Source: DT-110 sp030148525
Lineage (GTDB): Bacteria > Bacteroidota > Bacteroidia > Chitinophagales > Saprospiraceae
NCBI GenBank assembly: GCA_965227445.1
Contig: OZ245751.1
Location: 6,138,001-6,202,000 of the forward strand
Length of the DNA: 64,000 nt
Reading direction: 5' to 3'
Shown: positions 34,889-45,300 of the stretch, piece by piece
How the letters are laid out: each line of letters opens with the position of its first letter
How positions within the stretch are numbered: the first letter of the stretch is position 1
Notes under the pieces: model-generated
What the model was told of the DNA's origin: nothing
What the model saw: only the letters and a program-made list of their open reading frames with translations
Databases searched by the model: none
Made by a program: the position numbers and the translations under genes

Positions 34889-37174
34889 ATGGAATTATTC
34901 CTCATTGTCGTTGTCCTGCTTTTCTTTTTGGCAGTGACCGATTTGGTGGTAGGTGTTAGTAACGATGCCGTAAACTTCCTCAACTCCGCCATTGGCTCCA
35001 AAGTTGCTAACCGCACCACCATTATGATCGTGGCCAGTGTCGGTATCGTGATTGGAGCGACCTTCGCCAGTGGTATGATGGAAGTAGCACGCAAGGGTAT
35101 TTTCAATCCACAATTCTTCACCTTTACCGAGGTCATCTTCATATTTCTGGCGGTCATGCTGACCGATATTATCCTGCTCGATCTGTTTAATACCTTCGGA
35201 TTACCTACATCGACTACAGTTTCCATTGTTTTCGAACTGCTGGGTGCATCGGTGGCGATGGCGGTCATCAAGGTGATGAATAATGGCGATGGACTGGCAG
35301 CGGTTGGAACTTATATTAATTCGGGAAGTGCCCTAACTATAATTGTCGGGATATTCCTGTCGGTGGGGGTAGCCTTTACCGTGGGGGCCATCATACAGTA
35401 TCTGACGCGGTTACTATTCACCTTCAATTTCCAGAAAAACGTCAAAACCGTTGGTGTTATCTGGACGGGGATCAGCCTGGCAGCTATTTTCTATTTTCTG
35501 CTGATTAAAGGACTAAAAGGAGCTTCATTCATTCCCGCTTCCTTTACGGCCTGGACATCGCAAAATACTGTCCTACTGCTGCTAATCGCCTTTGCAGTGA
35601 TGACTTTGGTTGCCTTTATCCTGGATCGGGCGGGCGCCAATATCTTGCGGATCGTGGTACTGGCCGGCACTTTCTCCCTGGCCATGGCCTTTGCCGGTAA
35701 CGATTTGGTGAACTTCATTGGGGTGCCGCTGGCGGGCTTTGAAGCCTACAATGCCTGGTCGGCCTCCGCCGAATCACCGGATACCTTTTTGATGACAGCC
35801 CTGGCCGCAAAATACCCCGCTAAAACCTACATGCTGGTTATTGCCGGCATCATCATGGTAGTGACGCTTTGGTTATCCAAAAAAGCCCAATCAGTAACGG
35901 AAACCGAGGTAAATCTCGGTAGACAATCCGAAGGCCTGGAGCGATTCTCCTCTAATGCACTGGCTCGCGGGATCGTTCGCCTGGGTAACCGCCTGTCCAG
36001 AAATACGGGTAAGAAGGTGCCCGATAAATGGCAGGAAAAGATTGATGCGGCCTTTGAGCCGGTCAATCATAAAGCGGAGTACGGCAAGGAGTACGACCCA
36101 CCGGCTTTCGACCTGGTGCGTGCCTCCGTTAACCTGACCGTGGCCAGTATCCTGATCGCCATTGCGACGTCGATGAAATTACCTCTTTCCACCACCTATG
36201 TTTCTTTTATGGTGGCCATGGGGACGTCGCTGGCCGACCGTGCCTGGGGCCGCGATAGTGCTGTTTACCGGGTGTCGGGTGTACTCAATGTGATTGGCGG
36301 GTGGTTCCTGACGGCCTTCTCGGCCTTCACGGTGGCGGGTATTTTTGCCTGGTGTCTGTTCAATTTCCGGGGATACGCCGTAGCCGGATTATTGGTGCTG
36401 GCCCTGCTGTTCATTGCCAATACCTTCTTATACCATCGCCGCAGTGAAAAGAAAAAAGCCCGCATTATAGCTGCCCGCAAAAAAGGGGAATTAGTCCCCG
36501 CTCAGCAAATCATACAGGAAACTTGTCAACAGGCGGCCAAAGGCTTAAGTACTATAGAGAAAAGCTATGAGCTGACCGTTCGGGGGTTGATCAATGAGGA
36601 TCTGAAAACGCTGCAGAAAGCACGGGAATCCATGGTCGAGCTCAAATCGAATACGGATGAGTTTAAATTTACCTTCTACGGAGCTATCCGCCGTATCAAG
36701 GAGGAAATGGGCGAAGGCAGCCGGACCTACTTGCTGGCTTACGACCTGGAGCAAGACATTTCGCAATCGGCTAATTTCATCGTTGAATCAGCATTCCAGC
36801 ATGTCAACGACGTTCTGTTGCCGTTGACCCAAGTGCAGGCCGAAGCCCTGGAAAGTCTTAGTAGAGATGTAAAGGCTTTTCTGGCCGAGTCAGCAGCGAT
36901 TATCCGCACGGAGGACTACACCAACTTGCCACGGCTGTTGAAAGCTAAGCAGCCACTCTTTGACAAGATCGAGGAGTTGCTGGCTCTACAGTCGCGTGGT
37001 ATTCAGCAACAGGCTTACAGTGCCCGTAATAGTATTCTATTCTTTAACCTGTTACTGGAAACCAAGGACCTCATCGCCGTGGCTGCGCGTTTCGTGAAGT
37101 TGTATCATCGCCTCAAAAATGACCTGAGTCCCGATACGCCCTGGGTGCTGGTAGGCGGTAACGGAAAGGGCTAA
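34889..37174 (+). CDS. Inorganic phosphate transporter (PiT family) with C-terminal PhoU-like domain
   Basis: 761 aa. The first PiT signature lies near the N-terminus (VGVSNDAVNFLNSAIGSK, about residues 23-40) with GLPTSTTVSIVFELLGASVA; the second half repeats it as AFAGNDLVNFIGVPLAGFEA and MKLPLSTTYVSFMVAMGTSLADRAWG. About 11 membrane helices end near residue 530, followed by a soluble helical region (about 540-750) resembling PhoU/DUF47 proteins that usually are separate partners of PiT. The fusion suggests built-in control of phosphate uptake. ATG at 34889 gives MELFLIVVVLLFFLAVTDL, the usual first helix. Confidence 0.92.
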   Translation: MELFLIVVVLLFFLAVTDLVVGVSNDAVNFLNSAIGSKVANRTTIMIVASVGIVIGATFASGMMEVARKGIFNPQFFTFTEVIFIFLAVMLTDIILLDLFNTFGLPTSTTVSIVFELLGASVAMAVIKVMNNGDGLAAVGTYINSGSALTIIVGIFLSVGVAFTVGAIIQYLTRLLFTFNFQKNVKTVGVIWTGISLAAIFYFLLIKGLKGASFIPASFTAWTSQNTVLLLLIAFAVMTLVAFILDRAGANILRIVVLAGTFSLAMAFAGNDLVNFIGVPLAGFEAYNAWSASAESPDTFLMTALAAKYPAKTYMLVIAGIIMVVTLWLSKKAQSVTETEVNLGRQSEGLERFSSNALARGIVRLGNRLSRNTGKKVPDKWQEKIDAAFEPVNHKAEYGKEYDPPAFDLVRASVNLTVASILIAIATSMKLPLSTTYVSFMVAMGTSLADRAWGRDSAVYRVSGVLNVIGGWFLTAFSAFTVAGIFAWCLFNFRGYAVAGLLVLALLFIANTFLYHRRSEKKKARIIAARKKGELVPAQQIIQETCQQAAKGLSTIEKSYELTVRGLINEDLKTLQKARESMVELKSNTDEFKFTFYGAIRRIKEEMGEGSRTYLLAYDLEQDISQSANFIVESAFQHVNDVLLPLTQVQAEALESLSRDVKAFLAESAAIIRTEDYTNLPRLLKAKQPLFDKIEELLALQSRGIQQQAYSARNSILFFNLLLETKDLIAVAARFVKLYHRLKNDLSPDTPWVLVGGNGKG

Positions 37175-37177
37175 CTA

Positions 37178-37340
37178 AGAGCGTGTTTGGGATTTATCCT
37201 TTGGACTGCAAATGTCTATTATTTGAACCTCACTGCAGCCTTTTTTCGCCCCGTAGCCATGCTACGAAGCTCAAAAAAGGCTTTGTGAGAACCAAATTCT
37301 AGACATTTTCGCCATCAAAAACAAATCCCAAACACGCTCT
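37178..37340. mobile_element. MITE-like 163-bp palindromic element
   Basis: 18-bp perfect terminal inverted repeats (AGAGCGTGTTTGGGATTT at 37178-37195, complement at 37323-37340) enclose further nested complementarity: AAATGTCTA/TAGACATTT, GCCTTTTTT/AAAAAAGGC and GTAGC/GCTAC at the centre. The element is flanked by TAA on both sides if the ends are taken at GAGCG/CGCTC. No transposase is encoded, so it would need one in trans. Confidence 0.7.
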
Positions 37341-37536
37341 AAACGTGAGCTAGGGTCTTAGTATCGGTTCTTTAAGAAATAGTTTGTGCCCTACCTCACG
37401 TTAACTAACGTATTGCCCCGTTGGTATAGGTAGCCTTACGGCAAAAAACAAGGCATTCTTATCCGTTGGTTTTTTATATCTGGTTTGGCGGTATTGACCG
37501 GAAGTAGTAGTTTCCGGGTAAATCGCAAAACCACGT

Positions 37537-38205
37537 ATGACTGTCAACGACCTGTTTTCCCTTAACCACAGTTTTACCGGACCCTGGCTAAGAACGTATA
37601 ATCAACCCTGGGCCGTGCTACCCAGTATCAGCCAGATCATCGGGCAAATAACGGCCCAGTTACCCAGCGATTTCCACGAACGCTTACCCGGAGTGTGGGT
37701 AGGCCAGGGGACTTCTATTGAGGATTCGGCCCTCATCCAGGGGCCGGCCATTATCGGGCGTCGCTGCCGCATTCGACACAACGCTTTTATCCGCAACCAG
37801 GTTATACTGGGCGACCAGGTGGTAGTCGGCAATGCTACCGAAGTGAAAAACGCCATTCTGTTCGACGAGGTACAGGTCCCTCATTTCAACTACGTGGGCG
37901 ATAGCATCCTGGGATATAAAGTTCATCTTGGTGCCGGTGCTATCCTCTCAAATTACAAATCTACCGGCGATGAGATCCATGCCTATGTCGACCATCAAAA
38001 AGTAAGCTCCGGCCTCCGCAAATTCGGCGCCCTCATCGGCGACCGGTCAGAAATAGGGTGTAATGCTGTGCTTTATCCGGGGACTATTATCGGTCCTGAC
38101 AGCATCATTTACCCCTTGCAGGGCGTGCGGGGTACTTTCCCGGCCCGCCACATACAAAAAGCCGATGGCACCATTGTGGCCCGCCAGTTTTCCGAAGAAG
38201 AGTGA
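37537..38205 (+). CDS. LpxA-family (left-handed beta-helix) transferase-like protein
   Basis: 222 aa, cytoplasmic. From about residue 45 it shows hexapeptide repeats of the left-handed beta-helix (WVGQGTSIEDSALIQGPAI, VILGDQVVVGNATEVKNAI, VHLGAGAILSNYK, IGDRSEIGCNAVLYPGTII). It resembles the acyltransferase half of GlmU-type nucleotidyltransferases and stand-alone sugar acyltransferases, but lacks a nucleotidyltransferase domain. Substrate unknown. Short repeats start immediately after its stop. Confidence 0.75.
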   Translation: MTVNDLFSLNHSFTGPWLRTYNQPWAVLPSISQIIGQITAQLPSDFHERLPGVWVGQGTSIEDSALIQGPAIIGRRCRIRHNAFIRNQVILGDQVVVGNATEVKNAILFDEVQVPHFNYVGDSILGYKVHLGAGAILSNYKSTGDEIHAYVDHQKVSSGLRKFGALIGDRSEIGCNAVLYPGTIIGPDSIIYPLQGVRGTFPARHIQKADGTIVARQFSEEE

Positions 38206-38214
38206 GGTAGGTTT

Positions 38215-38242
38215 ACGGTTCACGGTTCACGGTTCACGGTTC
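38215..38242 (+). repeat. 7-bp-period array (ACGGTTC) x4
   Basis: Four perfect ACGGTTC units, 10 nt after the stop of the LpxA-like gene, followed by ACGGACGG. Confidence 0.8.
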
Positions 38243-38272
38243 ACGGACGGGAATTAGTGATCACGATCGATT

Positions 38273-38334
38273 AGGCCACAGCTTTAGCTGTGGTGATTTG
38301 CGGATCAGCCCCCATTTTTACCACTTTAGTGGTT
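38273..38334 (+). repeat. 62-bp REP-like unit, copy 1
   Basis: Contains CCACAGC-TTTA-GCTGTGG and ACCACT-TTAGTGGT type hairpins. It is identical to 38381-38442, 108 bp downstream. Confidence 0.85.
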
Positions 38335-38362
38335 GCGGTTCAAGGTCTATGGTCCACGCATT
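38335..38362 (+). repeat. Degenerate heptamers between the two REP-like units
   Basis: GCGGTTC, AAGGTCT, ATGGTCC, ACGCATT follow one another in 7-nt phase. Confidence 0.5.
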
Positions 38363-38380
38363 GCACCCACCATGTATATC

Positions 38381-38442
38381 AGGCCACAGCTTTAGCTGTG
38401 GTGATTTGCGGATCAGCCCCCATTTTTACCACTTTAGTGGTT
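38381..38442 (+). repeat. 62-bp REP-like unit, copy 2
   Basis: Exact copy of 38273-38334 in direct orientation. Confidence 0.85.
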
Positions 38443-38450
38443 CATGGCCC

Positions 38451-38492
38451 ACGACCGACGGTTCAAGGTTCAAGGTCCACGGTCCACGGTCC
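38451..38492 (+). repeat. 7-bp-period array, 6 units
   Basis: ACGACCG, ACGGTTC, AAGGTTC, AAGGTCC, ACGGTCC, ACGGTCC in phase. Confidence 0.75.
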
Positions 38493-38594
38493 GGGGAATA
38501 CCTTGACCCTTGGACCAACAAAGCTCGCGTTACTTTCGAATACCATTGGTCATTCACACTAATCACACATTGTTCGGGTGAAACTGACGCCTGC

Positions 38595-39149
38595 TCATTT
38601 CCATTTAATACCACAGCCTCCGCTCGGATATTGTGGTTCCGGTACCGGCTTTCCGGCCAGGACGGCATCCAGGGCTGCGCGTAAATCTTTTCCCGTAAGG
38701 GGCTTTCCGCTATTGGGGCGCGATTCGTCGAGGCGGCCGCGGTAGGCCAATTTATCATCTCCGTCAAAAACGTAGAAGTCAGGTGTACAGGCGGCATCGT
38801 AGGCTTTGGCGACCTCCTGTGTCTCATCGTACAGGTAGGGGAAGGGGTAACCAACCTCTTTGGCCAGTTCGGTCATTTTTTCGGGACTGTCGTCGGGATA
38901 TCGATCCACATCGTTGGACGAAATGGCCACGAAGGAAACGCCTTTATCCTGGTAATCCCTGGCAAGCCTGACGAGTTCGGGGTTGACGTGCAATACGTAA
39001 GGGCAGTGGTTGCAGGTAAACATGACGACGGTCGCCTTATCCGACCGTATATCGGAAAAGGACAGTTTTTTACCGGAAACGGTATCTGGAAGTTTGAAAT
39101 CGGGTGCTTTGGTACCCAGTTCGATCATTTTCGATTCGGTAAAAGCCAT
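38595..39149 (-). CDS. Thioredoxin-fold (AhpC/TSA-redoxin type) protein
   Basis: 184 aa, no signal peptide. The redoxin fold is shown by LGTKAPDFKLPDTVSGKKLSFSDI, VVMFTCNHCPYVLHVNPELVRLA (CNHC active-site motif, about residues 45-48), FVAISSNDVDRYPDDSPEKM and ACTPDFYVFDGDDKLAYRG. This subgroup is common in Bacteroidota and cyanobacteria and is expected to be a cytoplasmic thiol-disulfide oxidoreductase; its partner is unknown. Confidence 0.85.
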   Translation of the reverse strand: MAFTESKMIELGTKAPDFKLPDTVSGKKLSFSDIRSDKATVVMFTCNHCPYVLHVNPELVRLARDYQDKGVSFVAISSNDVDRYPDDSPEKMTELAKEVGYPFPYLYDETQEVAKAYDAACTPDFYVFDGDDKLAYRGRLDESRPNSGKPLTGKDLRAALDAVLAGKPVPEPQYPSGGCGIKWK

Positions 39150-39353
39150 AATCTGTAGTTTTTTATGTTAAAATTGGTTGATTCTAACCATGTTATGCAG
39201 GATTTGCTGCCAGTGAAGGTGGTTCCTCCGAAGCAAAACGCGTATTTTTATACATAAATCGTCTCGCCACCGGTAACACTTTACTTCCTTATAACACCCT
39301 ATAATAAACGCAAGGTTTAAAATTTCTTTCGAACCCGTAAACGCATAGGTGAT

Positions 39354-42300
39354 ATGAAGTGCTTATACTCCATCCTGGTTGTCTTGGTGAGTGTGTGTCT
39401 GCTGCCGGCACAAACGGTACAGCAAGATTGGGAACAGTATTTTGGCGAACGGTCCGACGAGGTGATTACTCAGATCCTGGAAGCATCGAACGGAACCCTG
39501 GTGGCCGTCGGTTATACCGAGTCGGTTGCCGGCAAATCCCGCGATGGCCTGGTCATTCTGATCGACACGCGCACCGGTCAAAAGGTGCGAATGACCAATT
39601 ACGGCGGCTCAAAGGATGAGCGGTTTGATGGGGTAGCACAAACCAACTACGGCACCTTCCTGCTCGCAGGGAGTACCGAATCCAAAGGCGAAGGAAAACA
39701 AGATGGCTGGCTAGTGGAGATTGATGCCAGCGGTCAGGTGCTCGACGAGCAGACCTTCGGTACTAAGGATGATGATCGCTTCCTGGGTATCACCTACCAT
39801 CGGGAAGACGAGCACGCCTACCTCGTTGGTCAGCGGGCCGACGGGGATAACGGAGATGTGTGGGTCGTCAAATACAAAGACCAGCAGATTGCCTGGGAAA
39901 AGACTTTTGGCAACAGCCAGTACCGGAATATAAAAGGCGTTAGCATTGCCGGAAACGGGATTGCCATCACCGGGACCACCGATAAATCCCGTCAACGTGC
40001 TGCTGACGATATCTATTTGATGAAGGTGACTGTTGCCGGTGATCAGGAGTGGGTTCGATACTTTGGCGATCGCGATTACGAAGAAGCGGGTAGCCTGATC
40101 CGCACCTCCGGTGGCGATTTTGTCATTGCCGGTACCACTAACTCCTTTGGCGCCGGCCGCCTGGATGCCTGGATACTGCGCACCGATAGCGAAGGATATC
40201 AAAAGTGGAATCGCCCGTTCGGCGGTCGCGACGACGATGAAGGCCTGGCCGTAGCGCCGACCTTCGACGGCGGCTTTCTCCTCGTAGGACGCTCCCGTTC
40301 CCATTCGCCCAATGCGCGTACCTCGAAAGCTTACGTGGTGAAAGTGGATGCCGGTGGCACCCTGGAGTGGCAGCGTTACTACGGTGGCAATCGCGACGAT
40401 GAGGTGACTACTGCCTGCCTGGCCAACGACGGCCGCTTGCTGATCGGTGGCACAGCCCAGTCGGCAGGTGCGGGTGGTAAAGACGGTTGGGTGTTTGCCC
40501 TCCGCGATGCAAGTACCCCTTCGCCCGATATGCTGGCTTCCGCCAAAAGTGCGGGCGAGATGGTCCAATTATCGCCGGTCGTACTACATACACACGACCA
40601 GAAACTGAAACCCAATGACCAAACCTACCTGAGTCTCCGGGTACAAAATACCTCCCAACTCGATCTGCCCAATCTTAACCTGCGGGTGCAAACGACCTCC
40701 GGGGCCAAGGGCGTGGCCGTTTGGGAAACCAACTATCTCGGTAAACTGGAAGCTCAATCACCACGCGTAGTACGTATTCCGGTCAAGGCCGATGAGGGAC
40801 TGGAATCGGGCAAGGTAGGCCTGCGCCTGCAACTCGTATCGGGGAATGTACCGCTGGCGGAATCCGCGGCTACCATTGAGGCCAAAAAGCCGGTACCGGC
40901 CAAATTAGAGATTGCGAACTACCAGTTTAAAATGATGACCCAGGAACGGGGCGCCAGCTTTCCGAATATTCGCCTTACCGTGGATATGACCAATACGGGC
41001 GATTACAGCACTAACCAGGCGATTGTACAGCTGGGAATTCCCCGGGGACTCGAAGTAGTCGCCCAACGCGGCCAATTGGGAACCGTGCCTCCGGGGGGGC
41101 GGGCCACGGCGGTCTTTGAATTTCGCCGCACCCCTTCCTACCGCGATAACCAGGCGACGGTAGTGTGTGTACTGCGCAATCAGGGGCAGGAGCAATCACG
41201 CCAACCCTATACCATCGACCTGAATAATCCGGCCGGAACAACAGCTGGCGGACCAGCGATGGCCAGTAATATGCTCATCTGGACTGAGCCCAATCAGGAT
41301 GAAGTCGATATCAATAATATTACCACCCAGGATCCCGAATTTTCAATCCGATCCACCATTGTATCCAGCCAACGTATCCGCATGGAGGACGTGGGCGTAT
41401 ACGTAAACGAGAATGCCCTGGAGGGTAACAAAGAGCTCGACGAAGAATTGATCGCACCAAAGACCGGCTTCAATACCTATACGTACCGCCGTAAGATTCG
41501 CCTGAAAGAAGGAGAGAATATCATTCAGATTAAGGTGAATGAGTTCGAATCCCGCAAGATCCGGGTCATGTACACCCCACGTAGCCGTAACCTCCACGTG
41601 GTATCGATAGGCCCCCAGCACGTCGACCTGAAATACACGAGCAAGGATGCCCGGGATTTTGCCAATGCCTTTAAGGGGCAGGAAGGTCGCCTGTTCGAGC
41701 GGGTATTCCTCGAAGAATTCACCCAGCCCGAAAATACCACCCGGGAGTCGATTCAAAAGGCCATTCTCGACCTGGAGAACCGATATCGCAACGGAGAGAT
41801 CCTGGAGAATGATGTGCTGGTCGTATTCATATCATCCCACGGCGTTGTGGGTACCGGTGACCGCTTCAAGTTGTTACCAACGGGTTACGATCCGCGCTAC
41901 GGTGATCGCTTTACCATTGATTACCAAACGGATATTCTCAATCCACTCAACCAGATTGGTTGCAAGAAGTTGATCATGCTGGATGCCTGCCATAGCGGTG
42001 CTTCCGGTAGCCGTTCGGCTACGGCAGCTGATACCCGGCGCAGCGAGATGGTGAATCGCATCAATGCCAGCGCGCCGGGATTGAGCACGCTGGCCAGCTG
42101 TAAGAGTTTTGAAATGTCGTATGAGGACGATAGCTGGCAAAACGGTGCCTTTACCGAAGCCATTTTGGAGGCCCTGCAAAACAAAAAGATCATGGACCGG
42201 GACGGCAATATTTTCCAGGCTTCTCCCGACGATAATTTCCTGACCATATCCGAGTTGTACAATTACGTACAACGCCGGGTAGCACAACTGGTGAGCCAGT

Positions 42301-42392
42301 ACAAACCCGACGCACCTACAGCGCAGACACCGTTTATTTCTGCCGATGAATTAAATCTGGACTTACCCTTGTTCGAGGTTACGCAACAGTGA
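39354..42392 (+). CDS. Secreted caspase-family (C14-like) protein with beta-propeller-type repeats
   Basis: 1012 aa with a signal peptide (MKCLYSILVVLVSVCLLPAQ). Residues about 30-390 hold about seven repeats ending in DGWL/DAWI/DGWV motifs, like the Bacteroidota delta-60/propeller repeats. About 400-640 are Ig-like beta domains (VQLSPVVLHTHDQKLKPNDQ, RLTVDMTNTGDY). The C-terminal caspase fold (about 750-1000) keeps both catalytic residues: His829 in VFISSHGVV and Cys879 in MLDACHSG. A secreted caspase-like cysteine peptidase cleaving after Arg/Lys or another P1 is likely; substrate unknown. The adhesin gene follows after 4 bp. Confidence 0.85.
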   Translation: MKCLYSILVVLVSVCLLPAQTVQQDWEQYFGERSDEVITQILEASNGTLVAVGYTESVAGKSRDGLVILIDTRTGQKVRMTNYGGSKDERFDGVAQTNYGTFLLAGSTESKGEGKQDGWLVEIDASGQVLDEQTFGTKDDDRFLGITYHREDEHAYLVGQRADGDNGDVWVVKYKDQQIAWEKTFGNSQYRNIKGVSIAGNGIAITGTTDKSRQRAADDIYLMKVTVAGDQEWVRYFGDRDYEEAGSLIRTSGGDFVIAGTTNSFGAGRLDAWILRTDSEGYQKWNRPFGGRDDDEGLAVAPTFDGGFLLVGRSRSHSPNARTSKAYVVKVDAGGTLEWQRYYGGNRDDEVTTACLANDGRLLIGGTAQSAGAGGKDGWVFALRDASTPSPDMLASAKSAGEMVQLSPVVLHTHDQKLKPNDQTYLSLRVQNTSQLDLPNLNLRVQTTSGAKGVAVWETNYLGKLEAQSPRVVRIPVKADEGLESGKVGLRLQLVSGNVPLAESAATIEAKKPVPAKLEIANYQFKMMTQERGASFPNIRLTVDMTNTGDYSTNQAIVQLGIPRGLEVVAQRGQLGTVPPGGRATAVFEFRRTPSYRDNQATVVCVLRNQGQEQSRQPYTIDLNNPAGTTAGGPAMASNMLIWTEPNQDEVDINNITTQDPEFSIRSTIVSSQRIRMEDVGVYVNENALEGNKELDEELIAPKTGFNTYTYRRKIRLKEGENIIQIKVNEFESRKIRVMYTPRSRNLHVVSIGPQHVDLKYTSKDARDFANAFKGQEGRLFERVFLEEFTQPENTTRESIQKAILDLENRYRNGEILENDVLVVFISSHGVVGTGDRFKLLPTGYDPRYGDRFTIDYQTDILNPLNQIGCKKLIMLDACHSGASGSRSATAADTRRSEMVNRINASAPGLSTLASCKSFEMSYEDDSWQNGAFTEAILEALQNKKIMDRDGNIFQASPDDNFLTISELYNYVQRRVAQLVSQYKPDAPTAQTPFISADELNLDLPLFEVTQQ

Positions 42393-42396
42393 GTCA

Positions 42397-45300
42397 ATGA
42401 ACCGATTATATGGAATGAAGGAACTTTTTTGCCTCCGAAAGGGCAAAAGCGGGTGGCTCCTCGGCCTCCTGCTTTTGCCATGTGTAGCGCTGACACAGGT
42501 CAACGTGATTCAGGTTGATGACAATTCCGATACCGATGACGGGGCGTGTACGACCGGTGACTGCACCTTGCGCGAGGCCATCAATCTGGCCAATACCACC
42601 AATGGAAATCTGACTATTCAATTCAATTTGGGTACCCAAAACCAAATTGTCCTTAATAGTCTTTTGCCCACCATCGGGTCGGCGGCAATCACCATTGACG
42701 GAAGTAATATCTCCGGACCCGACGTGATCATCAACGGAGGGAATCAGATTTCCTATGGATTGTCGATTGGTGCTTCCCGGTGCGAGATATACGACCTGGT
42801 CATCCGGGGGTGCCCAACGGCAGGGTTGCGCGTCACCTCTTCAGCTTTTGGGACGATCATCGGCGGTAGCGGCGGCAGGGGCGTGACGGCCGAAAATAAC
42901 GGTACGGGCATCCTGGTGCAGGGCAACAGTTGTGCCTTGCGCGGAAATGTCCTGCGGGGTAATGCCAACTACGGTATTTGGGTCTCGCGTGCCAGAGGAT
43001 GTACTATTGGTGAAAGCACTACTAATCCGGCCAATAACACCTTTATCAGTAATGATGTTGGAGTTATCGTGTCCACCTCGGGTAGTGCGGCTATTCTGGG
43101 GAATGTGTTCTACTGTAACGATCTTGGTATCCAATTAGTAACGGGGGGTAACGGTGGTAAATCCCCACCTGTGATTACCGATGTGGATGAAAAGTCGGTT
43201 TCGGGCACCGGAGAGGTTACGGCCCGGATACAGGTGTATGTATTCCGTCCGGGCTACGCCGGTTGCGATGAAGAACAGGGAAATTTCCTGCTGGGCACCA
43301 CCTTCACGGATTCCGGAGGTAATTGGACACTCACCAGTAATAATTTTAATTTCTCCCTACAATCTACCGACCAGGTGGTTGCTACTCAGAGTGATGAGGT
43401 CATCTTCCGTTCCAAACTCTTTGCCGCCAATACCTCTCCCTTTTCGGACGCCGTAGCACTTTGCGATCTGTATAGCCTATCGGCAGCAGTAACCGATCAG
43501 GGGTGCCCCGGCGAACCGTTTACACTGGAGGCCACTCGTACGTTGGAGGTTCCCGGCAGCTTTTCACCCACTGCCACCTATACCTGGTCGGGTCCGGGAG
43601 GAGCACAAACGGGTAACCCGGTTAGTTTTACCACTCCGGGTACCTATACGGTTACCATGACCACTGCCTGCCAAACCGAAACCGCCTCCGTAACCGTTGA
43701 CCAGGAAGATATTCCCGCTACCATTTCGGTCAGCTCCACTAGCCCGGTCTGTGAGGGCGGTTCGCTCATCTTATCCACCCGTAGCTTTGATGGCTGGAGT
43801 TACGAATGGACCGGCCCGAATGGCTTTCGGTCCACCCTGTTGAGCGCTACCGTGAGTCAGAATGCCACGCCTGACATGTCGGGTACCTATACCCTGCAAA
43901 CGATGACTTCCGAAGGCTGTACCGGTCCTACCGCTGAGCTGGAAGTGTTAGTCGTTCCCAACCCCACTGCCGAGCCCACCGACCTGCTGGCTTGCCAGGA
44001 CGAGCCAGGTGGCATGATCTACAACCTGCGGGAAGTTGATGATCAGGTGAACCCCGATTCAGTGGGGGTTGTAGTATGGTTCTCGGAACCCACTGATCCC
44101 GATGCCATAATTACGAATCCCACCAATTACTTCACGGAGGAAGACGAAGCCTACGCCGAGATACAGACCGAAGCAGGATGTACCTCTGAGCGGGTCGTCG
44201 TTTCCCTGGATACCACCCTGGGCGTGCTTGCCAGTTTGGATGTTCTTAGTGAACCCACTTGTGAAGACCCGAATGGCGGCGCCCTTTTCCTGTCTGTCGA
44301 TCAGGGTATTCCTCCGTACACCATCGATTGGAATGTGGACGAACTGGACGGCCAAACCGAACCGACGGGCCTCGGGCCGGGATTATACGAGGTGACCATT
44401 ACCGGAGAAAATGGTTGCAGCACTGTTCAGGAGTGGCAGTTGGTGGCACCCGCCGAATTCGACCTATCCTGTACTATTCTCGATACCGTCGACCGGGTAG
44501 GCGATAGCACTGGCCGGGTTGCTTTTTTGTACACGGGCCTGGTGGGAAGTGCAACCCTCTCCTGGGAAGGCCCGGTGAGCGGTAGCCGTCCTGCCAGGGA
44601 AGGCGGCCTCGATTCCCTGCCTAACTTACCGGCCGGAGACTACACCTTTACTCTTGCCGATGAAGGTGGCTGCTCGGCCTTTTGCTCGCTCACGATCAAT
44701 GAACCCGACTGCAGTGACTTCAGTATGGCCGCCGAATTATCTGATCCTGATTGTGCCGGAGAGCCTACGGGAGCTATATTTTTATTCTTCAGTGAAGAGA
44801 ACGAGCCCTTTACCTACGATTGGGATGATGATAGCCTGGATGGCCTCGAAAATCCGGATAGCCTCCTGGCCGGCAACTATTCGGTTACGGTTACTGACAA
44901 CCGGGGGTGCGTTGATTCCCTGAACATTGAATTACCCGATCCCCCCGCTCTGACATTGACCTGTGAGGTGACACGATCAGCTACCGATTTTAGCAGTGCC
45001 GATGGAGTTGCCTCCTTCAACCTGTCCGGAGGAGTAGGAGCCAAAGTATTCATGCTGGAAGGTCCGCTCAGTTTGGATGATACGCTTGTCACGGATACCA
45101 TGCTGACCATCGAAAATCTGCCGGTGGGCGATTACGAGGTCTTTCTCACTGATTTTAACGGTTGTTCGGAGACTTGCCGGTTCACGGTAAATCCGGCTAT
45201 CTGCGATGATTTGGTGGTCGATATCATCAGTGAGGGAGCTTCCTGTGCCGGAGAAACGGACGGTCGTATAGAGGTCTTTGTCGGCGGAGGAGAGGCACCT

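Noticed and set aside
38273..38442. 62-bp direct repeats as att sites of an integrated element
   Set aside because: Only 46 bp lie between the copies and no integrase is present; REP-like duplication fits better.
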